DNA of 64,000 nt from Aquarana catesbeiana. Taxonomy: Eukaryota > Chordata > Amphibia > Anura > Ranidae. This document shows, in pieces, positions 1 through 11,684 of the stretch. The translations under genes and the position numbers were made by a program. The notes under the pieces are model-generated. The model saw nothing but the letters and a program-made list of their open reading frames with translations, did no database searches and was not told the origin of the DNA. The stretch covers positions 98,576,144-98,640,143 of the forward strand of contig NC_133326.1 of assembly GCF_042186555.1 (NCBI RefSeq), written 5' to 3'. Position 1 is the first letter of the stretch. Each line of letters begins with the position of its first letter.

Positions 1-630
1 TGAGGAGGGAAGAGGGATAATCCCTGTTCTAAACCAGGGATAGGCCATCCAAATCAGGGTCAGCTAGGAGCTATGATCTTCTGCCATTAAAAAACAGTTT
101 CTTATCCACTGAAAATGTCAGTGTATTTAAGTGTGTGGCAGGACTGCAAACATTTAATTGAACCTATGCTATAATTGGGCTTGGCAAAATTGTGTTTGAT
201 AGCAAGCACCAAAATGAGATTACACTCACAATTTCCTAGCTGGGAGGAGTGGATCCGCAAGGTTACTGAAATCAGGGAAGCTGAGGACTGGATAGCTACA
301 TACAAAGGTTAGACCACATCTATGATCCAGGGCAGGTGTCTTCCAGTTTAGATCTGGTATTGTGGGAATTGGCGGGACCATCCCTTAGACAATGTATTTA
401 GCCTCGGCAGCAGTGAGATAGGGCTTACTTTTGTGGTGGATATGACACCTCCCATGTCCATAAAAAAATTTCTACTATAGGATGTCGGGCTTGGTGTGAG
501 TGAGGGTATTAATTGCGAGAATTAAGGTATATTCCTGTTTCTACTTTTTCCTTCTCTTTTTTCTTTTTCCTTTTTCTTTGAACAATGACTAAGGTTTCTT
601 GTTGTTGGAATTTTGTACCATTTGCATTTT
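1..630 (+). mobile_element. Left part of an old L1-like LINE 3' end
   Basis: Frame 181-312 reads LAKLCLIASTKM, then SWEEWIRKVTEI, ending in a TAG at 310-312. This has the layout of the extreme C-terminus of L1-type ORF2 proteins (a short basic stretch, then a W..W helix). The following bases to 630 would be 3' untranslated sequence with a T-rich tract near 540-580. The element is cut by the Tc1 copy at 631-2193 and seems to resume after it. The resemblance is short, so this is moderate at best. Confidence 0.4.
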
Positions 631-2193
631 GCCTTGAAAAATTATTCATACCCCTTGACATTTTCCACATTTTGTCATGTTACAACCAAAAATGTTAATG
701 TATTTTACTGGGATTTTATGTGATAGACCAACACAAAATGGCACATAATTGTGAAGTAGAAGGAAAATGATAAATGGTTTTCAATTTTATTTACAAATAG
801 AAATCTGAAAAGAGTGGCGTGCATTTGTATTCAGGCCCCTTTACTCCAATATCCCTAGCTAAAATCTAGTGGAACCAATTGCATCAGAAATCACCTTGTA
901 AATAGAGTCCACCTGTGTGAAATTAAAACTCAGTATAAATACAGCTGTTCTGGGAAGTCCTCAGAGGTTTGTTAGAGAACCTTAATGAACAAACAGCATC
1001 ATTAAGGCTAAGGAACACACCAGACAGGTCAGGGATAACGTTGTGGAGAAGTTTAAAGCAGGGTTAGGTTATAAAAAAATATCCCAAGTTTTGAACATCT
1101 CACAGAGCGCTGTTCAATCCATCATCCGAAAATGGAAAGAGTATGGCACAACTGCAAACCTACGAAGACATGGCCATCCACCTAAACTGACAGACTGGGC
1201 AAGGACAGCATTAATCAGAGAAGCAGCCAAGAAGCCCATGGTAACTCTGGAGGAGCTACTGAGACTCACAGCTCAGGTGGGAGAATCTGTCCACAGGACA
1301 ACTATTAGTCCTGCACTCCACTAATCTGGCCTTTATGGAAGAGTGGCAAGAAGAAAGTTATTGTTGAAAGAAAGCTATAGTTTGTGAGAAGCCATGTGGA
1401 AGAAGGTACTCTGGTCAGATGAGACCAAAATTGAACTTTTTAGCCTAAAAGCAAAACGCTATGTGTGGCGGAAAACTAACACTGCACATCACCCTGAACA
1501 CACCATCCCAACTGTGACACATGGCGGTGGCAGCATCATGTTGTGGGGATGCTTTACTTCAGCAGGAACATGGAAGCTGGTCAGAGTTGATGGGGAGATG
1601 GATGGAGACAAATACAGGGCAATCTTAGAAGAAAACCTGTTAGAGTCTGCAAAAGACTTGAGAATGGGGTGGAGGTTCACCTTCCAGCTGGACAACAACC
1701 ATAAACATATAGCCAGAGCTACAATGGAATTGTTAAATCAAAGCATATTCATGTGTTAGAATGGCCCAGTCAAATTCCAGACCTAAATCCAATTGAAAAT
1801 TTGTGGCAAGACTTGAAAATTGCTGTTCACAGACACTCTCCATCCAATCTGACAGAGCTTGAGCTATTTTGGAAAGAAGAATGGGCAAAAATGTCACTCT
1901 CTAGATGTGCAAATCCGGTAGAGACATCCCCAAAAAGACTTGCAGCTGTAATTGCAACGAAAGGTGGTTCTACAAAGTATTGACACAGGGGGGCTAAATA
2001 CAAATGTGCACCACACTTTTCACATATTTATTTGTAAAAAATTTGGAAAACCATTTATCATTTTCCTTCCTCTTCACAATTATGTGCCACTTTGTGTTGG
2101 TCTATCACAAAAATCCCAATTAAGTACATTTACATTTTTAGTTGTAACATGACAAAATGTGGAAAATTTCAAGTGGTATGAGTACTTTTTCAA
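631..2193 (+). mobile_element. Tc1-like transposon copy A (1.56 kb, both terminal inverted repeats)
   Basis: The left end starts GCCTTGAAAAATTATTCATA and the right end at 2160-2193 is its inverse (AGTACTTTTTCAA). The inverted repeats are about 200 bp: 640-800 pairs with 2030-2190, including the complement of TTTTGTCATGTTACAACCAA. Compared with the full copy at 27356-28949 the first four bases (CAGT) are lost at the left, and the flanking TA duplications are no longer clear. It sits inside an older LINE tail. Confidence 0.9.
1001..1983 (+). pseudogene. Tc1-like transposase, dead copy (element A)
   Basis: A DDE transposase relic. The start codon is ATT (1001-1003), where the sister copy at 22179 has ATG. 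The N-terminal helix-turn-helix and GRPR-like linker region lies at 1043-1324, ending in a TAA after TTISPALH. About 30 bp around 1378-1395 are missing relative to the sister copy, and the catalytic part resumes at 1394. WSDETK (first D), FQLDNNHKH (second D) and LNPIENLW (E) are all present, but the last block needs a frame change near 1750 and ends at TGA 1981-1983. The C-terminus GGSTKY is typical. Confidence 0.9.
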
Positions 2194-2690
2194 CTGTAAC
2201 AATGTAATAGTCACTTTTCATGAGGTTAACACTGCTTCTCCCCTTCGGTGTGTACAGCATGCCTCAAGATGGCCTCAGTGTGGGTGGCGTGCTGGGGGGG
2301 TTAGTTGGAGGCAATTTTTGCCCCCCCGTCCCATGGCATTTAGTCTGGCCAGGCCACTCTGTAGTTAATCTAGCATTCTCATTGGTATTTGTTGGCCTAG
2401 CACTAGCTATTAGGCTTTCTTGTCAAAAATGTTTTATTCTTGTCACTTATGCAAGTTAGTAAAAGTACCATGGGGCTTCCCCCAATTTCCAATGGGGAGA
2501 GCTGTAATGTTATACTGCTATACAACTGTTGTTTTCTCTTTTAATTCTCTTGTTTTATTGCTGGTATTTACACAATTTGTACATGCCCTGCCAAGCTTGT
2601 GTCTTGTTCTACTAGAAATGTTCGCTATGACAATTTATTTTGTCTTAAAAAAAGATTATATATAAAAAAAAAGAAGAAGTTTACACTTAC
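2194..2690 (+). mobile_element. Probable continuation of the interrupted LINE 3' end, with A-rich tail
   Basis: After the Tc1 copy the sequence is T/C-rich without coding signal and ends in an A-rich stretch at about 2647-2677, as expected for a LINE tail. The link to 1-630 is inferred from position only. Confidence 0.3.
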
Positions 2691-2793
2691 TTTCCTTTGC
2701 TACTCGGTCACCCCGATCTTTCTTTGTACTTATCAAAACACAGGGCCCTCAGTTATATGGGAACATAGAGCCAATTGCCAGGCCCGATCTCTG

Positions 2794-2845
2794 TCACATG
2801 GACTCAACAAATTCCATGAGGATCACATGGACTCAACAAATTCCA
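2794..2845 (+). repeat. Short tandem duplication, period 29 bp
   Basis: TCACATGGACTCAACAAATT occurs at 2794 and again at 2823. Confidence 0.85.
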
Positions 2846-3710
2846 CAAGCAAAACTGTTATGTTGCCTTGTGCAAGTAAAGAACAGCTATGATTTATGTT
2901 TTTTCTTTTTTGAGGCAGGGATCAATATAAATCATCTATATACCCAGTTAATTGCTGTAAAATGTGCCAGTGATATATAAATTATTAAAATAACAAATCA
3001 TGTTAAATACATTCATGCTAGGTTTGGTTATAGAAAAATTAATGATCTTTATCATATTAAGCTTAAGGTAATGATCAATGATCTTACACATATGAATCAG
3101 CTTTGCATCATTGGATTTCCTTCAGGCTGTTTTGGATAAATTATTGTAGATTAAAGACAACACTGCCTTTAGTAATATTGATAACATGCAATAGTTTTTT
3201 TGGTGTACATGATACCGAAATAAACAAATCTATTTATGGTATAATTTACATTGGATTAATTATTATATGTTAATCAGACACATTTTAGCATCCTTTTGTT
3301 TATTATTTTTAAATATACATTAATATAAATCTGTAGACAAGATATGTATAATACTGGAACTTTATTATAAGCAGAAAATGATAATAGTTCCAAACGTATT
3401 TAATTAAGCTTGTACATTTTTATACAAGTTATTTTGTACTATTTACATAAAAATCTTTATTTTACAAATAAACTTTTAAGACAGGATGCTACCAGGACAC
3501 CAGAGTACTATGAATTGTTACAGTAGAAGCTGCTTTTTCTCAAACTCTCTCTCTTTCACTTGCTCTAACTGTACAGAACTTAAAAAGAAAATGGGATGAG
3601 TTCATTTATAGACTCATTTAGGGTTGTGGGAAGGAGTGGGCAAGCTCCAGTACTACTAGAAAGTGTTGGAGCTTTGCATGGGAAGTAAACAAATACTGAC
3701 TTAAAGTGGT
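2846..3710. other. AT-rich intron without recognised feature
   Basis: Many stops in all frames; no inverted repeat, splice-bounded exon or known repeat noticed. Confidence 0.6.
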
Positions 3711-4090
3711 TGTAAACCTCAGTCATGAAATCTTAAAAAAAGCACATATATCTGTAGTGTTTACTTATCTCTTTCCAAAGCTCTAAGTGTTGTTTCTCTC
3801 TGGTGCTTTGTTCCTCTATTATCAGCATTTTTTTTTTTAAATGACCAAAAACGAAAAACGCCTATAAACGAAATGCAGCTAAATGTGGGTTACTGCGTTT
3901 AAACGCGTTTGGTGCCTGCACTCATTTTTTTGCCTTCAAAAAAAGGCCTATAAACGCAACTGCCTAAAAATGTCAGTAAATGAACCTGTGTACATGTACA
4001 CATAAGATAACATTGAATGAGTTCAGGGGCAGTTGAAAAAAATGTCCAACTGCCTCTGAACATCCGTTTAGCAGCAGCAGTGTACTAGGG
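3711..4090. repeat. Partial TTAA-type short element
   Basis: Begins TTAAAGTGGTTGTAAACC, the same left-end type as the element at 54091-54352. A matching right end was not found, so it looks truncated where the next repeat begins near 4090. Confidence 0.5.
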
Positions 4091-4823
4091 GCCTTAGAGT
4101 TATAGAGGAGGTCAGCACTAGAATTATTGCTCTTGCTACAATGTTCACAGCGATACCTCACATGTGTAGTGTGAACGCCTTTAACATATGCGTGCATGAC
4201 TTAGGTATGCGTTCACTTCTGCGCGCAAGCACAGAGGGTGAAGGCACTTTACTTTTTTCTTATTTATATTATTTATTTATTTTTACATTGTCCCTTTCAT
4301 TTTTTTTTTTTTTTTGGATCACTTTTATTTCTATCACAAGGAATGCAAATATCCTTTGTAATAGAAATAATGGATGACAGATCCTCTTTATGGAGAGTTC
4401 TGGGGTCTATAATCCCCAGACCCCAAATCTCTCCTCTACCCTTGAAAGCAAAAGATAAAAAAATTAAAAAAAAATCTTATGCTTTAAAAAAAAAATTGTT
4501 TACTTCCGCCCTAGACTGGAAGTGACGTCATGATGTTGCTCTGACCCTCCTATATCATAGAGGTGGGGAGAGACTATCTGGTCTTTCCTCATCTCTGTGA
4601 CCAGCCACGTGAACTGTCAGATCGTTTACCGGGCTCGCTGGTAAGAACGGTAAGCCAGAGAAACACCGGCGAGTGGCGGGGGGGGCGACCCCTCTCACTA
4701 CCTCTAAGAGCAATTCAGCAGCTAATCAGCCATTTGGATCGCTTTTATGAAAAAGCAAATCGCCAGCTGAAAAAAAAAAATACCGGGGTTCAGCCATAAC
4801 CCACTTTAAAGCTGCAACGTATA
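4091..4823 (+). repeat. Dispersed repeat, copy 1 (left of the L1)
   Basis: Homologous over its length to 16203-16363 joined to 17655-18215. Shared blocks include ACCTCACATGTGT, TATGCGTTCACTTCTGCGCG, the TTTTACA.TGTCCCTTT block and a run of AAAGCAAAAGA. The match continues past the L1 insertion at 10447-10476, whose GTCTTTAAGTGG looks like the repeat's right end. Confidence 0.8.
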
Positions 4824-5037
4824 CTGGGCGTGGCCAGATGTGATCGCGGCGGGACGTGTTTCTCAGGAGCTCCAGCTATCCCCCGGTAATTATTCTGATT
4901 ACGACTGACTGACCAGCTTTATCCAACACTGTCAGCATAATTATTCCTGCGGAAGCTCCCGGGCTTCAACAAAACGGCAGAAGAATCAGCATTTACAGCC
5001 GCTGCTGGATCAGCGGCTTCTTCGCTCCCAGGGAAGC

Positions 5038-5910
5038 ATGGCGGCTGGCCCCGCCCACTCCCTCTCCATCTCATCTTCACTCCCAGCAATGCTGCGCGCC
5101 AAACCAGCAGCAGTGAAGATGGTGCAGCAAAGTGCTTCTGTGTCCTGGGAACCGGAGGACTCTTCTCCCATATCACAGGAGATTGAGGTGGATACAGCAG
5201 CCATCACAGGTCCTATCCTGGAAGCTATTGCAGCTTCAAAATCCGAGCTTATGGGACGCATTGATTTGCTGGCATCTGAATGTAATCTTATCCGCCATGA
5301 TCTCGACAAGATTAGAGACAGACTAACCACAGCAGAGGACCGCATATCGGAGGTGGAAGATACCTCTCATGTACAGGGCTCACAACTGGCAGAATTAAGG
5401 GGGATGGTAGACGCTTTACAAAGCAGAGCAGACGATGATGAAGACCGCCAGAGACGAAATAATGTAAGAGTGGTGGGGTTACTTGAGGGGGCTGAAGGGT
5501 CTTCCACGACTACATTCGCAAAGCCGTTTTTTAAATCTCTGCTGGCACTAGGTGAACTCCCCCCCACCTATGTCGTTGAACGACCGCACAGGGTCCCGAC
5601 AGGAGCTAGGCCCTCTGGAGCCTCACCACGGCCATTTCTTGTCCGGTTTCTTAATCACAGAGACCGAGATATGTTACTGGTGGAGGCTCGGAAACATAAG
5701 GAATTAAATAGCATAATGCTATTCCCAGATTTTTCGGCGGAGACTCAGAGAAGACGACGTTCCTTTACAGATGTGAAGAGAAGGCTCAGAGAGAAGCAAC
5801 TGAAATACAGCATGCTGTATCCAAGTCGTCTCCGCGTACAACATAAAGGTACTGTTAAGTTCTTTGAGACCCTGCAGGATGCTAGCGACTGGCTGGATCA
5901 AAATCTGTGA
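5038..5910 (+). CDS. L1-type ORF1 protein (290 aa, intact frame)
   Basis: The ATG at 5038 follows the leader and the frame stays open to TGA 5908-5910. An N-terminal low-complexity part is followed by a heptad-like coiled coil (about residues 60-135: SELMGRIDLLASECNLIRHD, then ISEVEDT and LAELRGMVDALQSRADD). An RRM-like core starts at RRNNVRVVGLLEG (about 140), and a C-terminal domain holds RPFLVRFLNHRDRD, LFPDFSAET and RLRVQHKGTVKFFE. L1 ORF1 proteins form trimers, bind the element's RNA and act as nucleic-acid chaperones in the cytoplasmic particle. There is no CCHC knuckle, unlike Tx1-type ORF1. This is the only intact long reading frame of any mobile element here, yet ORF2 is dead, so it cannot move on its own. 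Confidence 0.88.
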   Translation: MAAGPAHSLSISSSLPAMLRAKPAAVKMVQQSASVSWEPEDSSPISQEIEVDTAAITGPILEAIAASKSELMGRIDLLASECNLIRHDLDKIRDRLTTAEDRISEVEDTSHVQGSQLAELRGMVDALQSRADDDEDRQRRNNVRVVGLLEGAEGSSTTTFAKPFFKSLLALGELPPTYVVERPHRVPTGARPSGASPRPFLVRFLNHRDRDMLLVEARKHKELNSIMLFPDFSAETQRRRRSFTDVKRRLREKQLKYSMLYPSRLRVQHKGTVKFFETLQDASDWLDQNL

Positions 5911-6481
5911 AGTGTTACTGTTCCCCTTTGGGAAGGAATTTTCTTTTCTGCTTTTTTTTACCATTTGTTCAGTGCCCTGAGTAGAAATGGTTATTTTCGC
6001 TTTTTATAAATTTTGTTTTGGTTAATTGCTTCCTTAAATTTTTTGGATCAGATATGGACGCAAGGCAGGAGTGCTGGGGGTCCGTTGGCCCGAAATCCAG
6101 ATATCTACTACTTAGTGGGTCGCCTTTCGCAAATGTGACATTGCAAGTGCGCAATTTTTGCACACAGTTAAAATGGGAGATGTTTTGCAAAGGATATTCT
6201 ATACATCATAGGGAGTCTTTACCATCCTGATTCTTGTATCTGTTGCCTTAAATTACTCCTGGGTTCTTGGTCAATCGGTTGTTTGTTTACTTACCTGGAC
6301 TAAGCATGGAGTCTCACTGGAAAGACATTGACTATTTTTCTTTTGTCTCATCTCTATGCCGAACTGTCGACACTTTTGGTCGAACTCTTTTTTTTTCTTC
6401 GTTACAGGGCTCAGGCTGCATACCAGACAATTTTTAGTTTGTTTTTTTTTTGGTTTGGTTCTTAGTTTCTGGTATAACAGC

Positions 6482-6500
6482 AGGGGGGGGGGGGGAGGGG
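6482..6500 (+). repeat. Poly-G run in the L1 ORF1-ORF2 spacer
   Basis: About 13 consecutive G, then AGGGGG; capable of quadruplex folding. Likely an L1 simple-sequence feature. Confidence 0.8.
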
Positions 6501-6642
6501 GAAGTTTACTGGTGCCATATATATCGTGATAAGAGTGCACTCTGTATACCTAGAATTTACCTGTCCTCAAGTATTTTCTGCACAGCCGAGGTTATATTGG
6601 TATCAGGGGTAACCTGAATGGTAATTCTATTATTTTGCTATT

Positions 6643-9600
6643 ATGGATAGTAAGATAAAAATATTATCATGGAACGTTAGGGGACTTAATAATAGGTTTA
6701 AAAGGACTGCAGTATTTCAATACCTTAGGCAGGTAAAACTTCAGGAAATCCACCTGGAGGGCAGCAAAATTCTTTCTTTATGCAAATCCTGGATTCAAAG
6801 GTCACTGCATTCCACTTACTCCACTTATGCCAGAGGGGACTCTATATTAATTAGTAAGGCAATTGCATGCACCATCCACCAGGTTTTCACTGATTAGGAG
6901 GTCAATATGTGGCGATAGTTATGGATGTTCTTTTTCATAAAATACTGTTGGTGAATATTTAATTGCCTCCTCCGTTTCAGGGGAAATTATTGTTTGATTT
7001 ATTGGTAACATTGGCACCTTACTTACATTTGCCTATTTATGTTATTTATGGGTGACTATAATACCATCCTAGACTCTGTATTGGACTCATCCAATGCAGC
7101 TAGACCAGCTTCAGTGGAGTTGTGCTCTTGGGCATCAGTGGCGGGTTTAACCGAGATTTGGCGGTGGAAGCACCCGGAGGCCGTGTCATACTCGCATTTG
7201 TCTTCCACACATAATTCTTCAGCCAGAATAGACTTGGCCTTCGGGAGTGCTTCCATGTTAAAGAACATCCATGAGTCAGAGTATTTGGCTGGCGGAACTT
7301 CTGACCACAACCTGCTACTGGTTACCCTGGTCTTTCCCTTCAGGGGAGGGAGGGGGGCTTGGAGACTAGCTCCAGGTTGGCTACAGGAAGAACAGGTAAC
7401 TGCTCAAATTCAAACAGCAATAGGCACTTTCTGGGCAACTAATGTCAACTCAGCAGATCCACCCATAGTTTGGGATGCATTTAAAGCAGTGTCAAGGGGT
7501 GAGTGTATCTCAGCAATTAAGGCAGCCAAGAAGGACCACAATGAGGAGTGCAGTCTCTTATTGGCCAAAGAGCGGGAGTGTGCTCAGGCCCAAGCTGATT
7601 CTCCCTCGGAGGCTAATTATATGTCACTGTTAGAGTTTAGGAGCCTAGCTCATACTGAGGCTAAGCAAAGGGCAGAAACCATTTTTCCTGAGGGTGACAA
7701 AAACGGCAAGATTTTAGCCAACCTGGCAGCTGATCAAAGGATACCTGTTAGCATCCCTGTGATAAGGAATGGGCCTGGGAAGTTGATCACGGAGCCACTG
7801 GGTATTCTGGAAGAATTTGTAAGTTTTTACAAGTCCCTATACACACTTATCCCATCCTATAATATGGATGAGTTGGAGGAGTTACTTCAGAGCCTCTCAA
7901 TGCTGAAACTGGCAGACACTGACGTTGTCATCTTAGATGAAAATATCTCCATTATAGAAATTGAGGCAGCCATACTTGCCTTTCCCCCTCAGAAGGCTCC
8001 GAGTCCAGATGGATTCCCCGCTGATTTCTACAAAGTGTATATGTCACAACTAGCTCGCAGACTAAACTTACTTTACACACATTGCTGGGAGCAGGGAGCC
8101 TTGCTGGCTTCAATGATGGAGGCAAATATGGTGCTTCTCTTGAAGCCTGGCAAGGACCCAATGGAATGCTCATCATATCTCCCAATAGCGCTGCTCAACA
8201 TGGATCTCAAGATACTTGCAAAAGTTCTGGCTTCAAGATTGGCCAGGGTTATTTCAACCCTGGTGGACATTGATCAGACAGGTTTCATGCCTGGCATGTC
8301 CATGGACATGAACCTAAGGAGATTATTCACACATCTACAGATAGTAAGTCCAGAGTTTACGGCTGAGGTCGTTGTCTCAATAGACATTGAGGAGGCCTTT
8401 GACTCTGTGGACTGGCCATTCATGCACAAGGTGTTGGAGGCCATGGGATTCAGGCCTGGTTTCCGCCGTTGGGTCATGCTGCCATATAGTGCTCCGAAGA
8501 CGGCGGTGAGGCTCGGTTCCATGGTCTCTGATTTTTTCCCAATAGGTAGAAAGCACTAGACAGGGGTGCCCTCTGTCCCCCTTTCTTTTTGCCCTAATGA
8601 TGGAACCTATGGCCAGGGCAATGAGACAATCTGAGGAGGTGGGAGCAATTTGGGTGGGAAACATTAAAGAAAGTATTGCGTTGTATGCTGAAGACTTGCT
8701 TCTGTTTCTCAGGGATCCGGGGCCTTCCCTAAGAGCTGCTCTTCAAATTTTAGACAAATTTACTATCTTTTCGGGTCTACGGGTTAACTGGAGCAAGTCA
8801 TCGATTCTGCCATTAGGCCCAGCTGCAAAAAAATGTATCAGATGATACATTACCACTGCAGTGGGTCACCTCGATCACTTACCTCGAGGTCAAAATAACA
8901 GCCGATCCTCAGGACTATATCTCGCTAAATCTCCTTCCACTAGTGACTAGACTTAAACAGAAAATATTAGCATGGAAGAACTTACCCCTTTCATTGCTGG
9001 AAAGGGTTAGCCTCATTAAAATGAAGTTTCTTCCAGTAATACTACATTTTTTACATCACTCTCCGTTGTGGATCCCAGCCTCGTTCTTTAAGTCTCTAAA
9101 TGGTATAATAGGGTCTTTCATTTGGTCACCACAGTCACCTCACATAAGTATCAAAATTATGCAGGAGCCATTGGGACAGGGAGGGCTGGCACTACCTGAC
9201 TGGCAGAAATGTTATTTGGCAGGGCAGATGGTGTTTGCTAGGAGATGGCTGATGGCGGATGACAGTGATTCTGCTACGGTTGTAGAGGCGGCTCATCTGG
9301 GGTCCTATGAGAGTTTGCGGATGGCTCTCTATAGGGGTCAGAGATCTTGCTTGCCTTTGACAGGTTCAATGAAGGCAATCATAAATGCATGGGAGATTAC
9401 TACCACTATGATGTCCCCTAGTTATTCGGGAGTTACGCCCTCAGCCCCATTGTGGATGAATCCAAATTTCCCACACTTCTTCTCTATTCCAGATCCCACA
9501 TTGTGGGCGTCTAGGGGTGTCAAGGAATTAAATGATATTACCAGAGAGGGGGAGCTTTGCACATTTGACCAGATAAAAGCCAGACATGACCTGCCTAACT

Positions 9601-10030
9601 CCCTTTTCATTCACTGTTTGCAGCTGTGCCACGCTTTTCAGGCCCAGTTCAATGGTCAAAGAATTGAATATGCTCCGTCAGCACTGGAGTCCCTCTTGTC
9701 AAAAGAAGAACTGGTCAAACCTCTATCCACAGTATATAAATCCCTCTTTAAAAAAACGCCTTTGGGAATATCGAAATGTAGGGAATGGTGGGAAAAAGAG
9801 ATCAAAGATATACAAGGGGAGGATTGGGATGATATGTGGGATCACCCCTTTAAGTATTTGGTGTCTGTTGTTTGGTCTGTTTTATGGTAGAAAGGCTATA
9901 CTATTAAATTGGAAGAAGTCTGCTGCACCCACATTGTCATATTGGAAAGGACTGGTTAACTCGGTTATACACTCATACTGAGCAACTTACAGGTCAAGAA
10001 GCTGCGAAAAGAAGTTAAAAAAATTTGGGC
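6643..10030 (+). pseudogene. L1-type ORF2 (endonuclease + reverse transcriptase), dead
   Basis: It starts with KILSWNVRGLNNRFKRTAVF (apurinic-type endonuclease), but a deletion removes the expected LQETHL context, leaving VKLQEIHLEG, and TAG at 6895-6897 stops the frame. Coding resumes at 7039 with MGDYN, SSARIDLAF and TSDHNLL (endonuclease second half), then reverse transcriptase motifs PSPDGFPADFYK, SIDIEEAFDSVDW and, after a frame change near 8557, the CPLSP region. The catalytic box is YAED (8684-8695), with E replacing the first of the two essential aspartates. More frame changes occur near 8845, 8943 and 9890. The C-terminal part (LPLSLLERVSLIKMKFLP, GGLALPDWQ) runs to about 10030. Confidence 0.9.
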
Positions 10031-10264
10031 AGGCCTGGCTAGACACTTCAGCTACTGTGGGCTAAAAAGGTTGAAATATACATATGTAGGAGGTTAACTA
10101 AGAGTTACACTGTGCAATAAATGTAAAAAGTTCCTATCTGCAAAACAGTATCAGGTTATTTATCCCCATAAGAACATATATGTCTGATAACAAATGAGTA
10201 GGGTACGAAGCTAACTTGTCATAAGGTGCACATCATCTCAAGGGATAACTATGGTAACCAGTCG

Positions 10265-10305
10265 GGAAGGGGGGGGGGGTGGGGGGAGGGAAGGAGGGAA
10301 GTTAG
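10265..10305 (+). repeat. G-rich purine tract in the L1 3' untranslated region
   Basis: Runs of G broken by single A or T, then GGGAGGGAAGGAGGGAAG. G-rich polypurine tracts are usual in L1 3' untranslated regions. Confidence 0.75.
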
Positions 10306-10446
10306 TTGAACTATGTTAGTTCCTTCTGTGGCCCTGTGTGGCCGTTACCGATGTGGTACGTTGCCCATCGGTTGTATGTGTGTTTAAATGTCTTATATTG
10401 TAAATTTCAATAAAAAGAATTAAAAAGAAAAAAGCCGCAACGTATA

Positions 10447-10476
10447 TATACGTATTGTGGTCTTTAAGTGGATAGA
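10447..10476 (+). repeat. Right remainder of the dispersed repeat that hosts the L1
   Basis: Continues the host repeat after the L1 with TATACGTATTGTGGTCTTTA and AGTGGATAG; short. Confidence 0.5.
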
Positions 10477-10719
10477 ATGAACAGTAAAGCATGTAACAAT
10501 CATTCAAAAGCCTATTTAATGCACAAGATACCTACATTGCACTACACTTGCACTATACCAATGTAATGCAAGCTACTTCAAGGATTATAGAAACAATAAT
10601 TGAACCTATACCATTAGGATTGCCACCTTTTCTTCAAGTCAACACTTTAGCGACGCACAGCAATATTTTTTTATACATATATTTTGCTAATAAATAACAT
10701 TTCTAATCATATGAAGTTA

Positions 10720-10975
10720 ATAACAAGAGTCCCCCTTTACATCAGAGTCCACAGAGTTCCCTTTTATATCTAAATGCGCATAGTTCCCCTTTTACATCTG
10801 AACTCGCAGAGTTCCCTTACACTGGAGAACTCTGGGGACTCTAACATAAGGGATGGTCTGGGAACCCTGATTTAAGGGAGAACACTGGGAACTCTGATGT
10901 ATGGAGAGGACTCTGATGTAAGGAGGAACACTGCAACCTCTGATGTAAGGGGTGCTCTGAGAAACCTGATTTGCC
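10720..10975. repeat. Degenerate minisatellite in head-to-head arrangement
   Basis: From 10740 to 10820 units read AGAGTTCCCTTTTACATCTGAA-like; from about 10825 to 10975 the same unit appears as its complement (GGGAACTCTGATGTAAGG-like). The switch is near 10822. Confidence 0.65.
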
Positions 10976-11364
10976 TTTGTGTACTTACTCAGAGGCAAGA
11001 GAGAGAAGGGGGGAGACTTCAGTCACAGACAGGGATGGATGGTGAGCTCACTCACCCCTTGGCAGTCAGCACCTCTCACCCAGATGTATCTGAGGCTGCT
11101 GAGGCTGCTGGACTTAAAATTTCCAGCCTGCACTTTCCTTTTCTGAGGCACAGCCCTGGGGATTGTAGTGTGGGCAGACATAGAGGGGTAGGGGCGGGAG
11201 GAAGAGGTGCAGATCAAGCCCTCTCTCCTGTTCCGTCTGTATGTGTGTGTGGGGAACTGTTAGTGCTGGCTTTGGGCAGCATGAAAGAGAGTGTAACAGA
11301 CACTCTAAGCTTAGACAACTCCAGCCAGCAACCCTGCTGGGAAGCCATAGTCCAGTCTGAATAA

Positions 11365-11401
11365 TGTGTCTGGGTTTCAGGCAGTCTGAAACCCGGACAC
11401 A
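11365..11401. repeat. Hairpin, 16-bp arms
   Basis: TGTGTCTGGGTTTCAG, loop GCAGT, CTGAAACCCGGACACA; one G-T type mismatch. It lies near the right end of the hAT-like element. Confidence 0.85.
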
Positions 11402-11684
11402 TAATTCAAAACCCAAACTGTCCAGGTGAATCCTGGATACGTGGCAACCCTAAATACCATTTCATTTTAAAAGGAATAGTACTGCATAAAAGTAAATATA
11501 GCAAGATGCCGGTTAATACTTAAATAAATCTGCACCCCTCTGATTTAGTTTAACTTGGTTACTGGGTCTTGACTTTCCTTGGCTTGATGACTAAGCCCCT
11601 TCAATAGCTATTGCACTCTCTTGAGACTCCCCCTACTGCCCAATGAGGCAGTCACACTGCATAGTAGAATCGAGGTTGATAAGA

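Larger units (their letters stand above)
4824..10430 (+). mobile_element. Full-length L1-type LINE (5.6 kb), inactive
   Basis: A 16-bp target duplication brackets it: AAAGCTGCAACGTATA at 4808-4823 and AAAGCCGCAACGTATA at 10431-10446 (one mismatch). It starts CTGGGCGTGGCC, has a roughly 214-bp 5' leader, ORF1 (5038-5910), a 732-bp spacer with a poly-G run (6482-6500), a broken ORF2 and a 3' untranslated region. The 3' region has a G-rich tract (10265-10305) and ends AATAAAAAGAATTAAAAAG. Neither 5' truncation nor internal inversion is seen. It lies near the right end of an older dispersed repeat. Confidence 0.93.
10616..11453. mobile_element. Non-autonomous hAT-like element with internal minisatellite
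   Basis: Terminal inverted repeats AGGATTGCCACC (left) and GTGGCAACCCTAA (right). Direct repeats ATACCATT lie immediately outside at 10608-10615 and 11454-11461; an 8-bp duplication fits the hAT superfamily. No transposase frame. The exact end may be shifted by one or two bases because the left TT overlaps duplication and terminus. Confidence 0.7.

Noticed and set aside
10897..11416. ORFs of 100-155 aa on both strands
   Set aside because: They lie in a hAT-like element with minisatellite; no domain recognised and overlapping in several frames.
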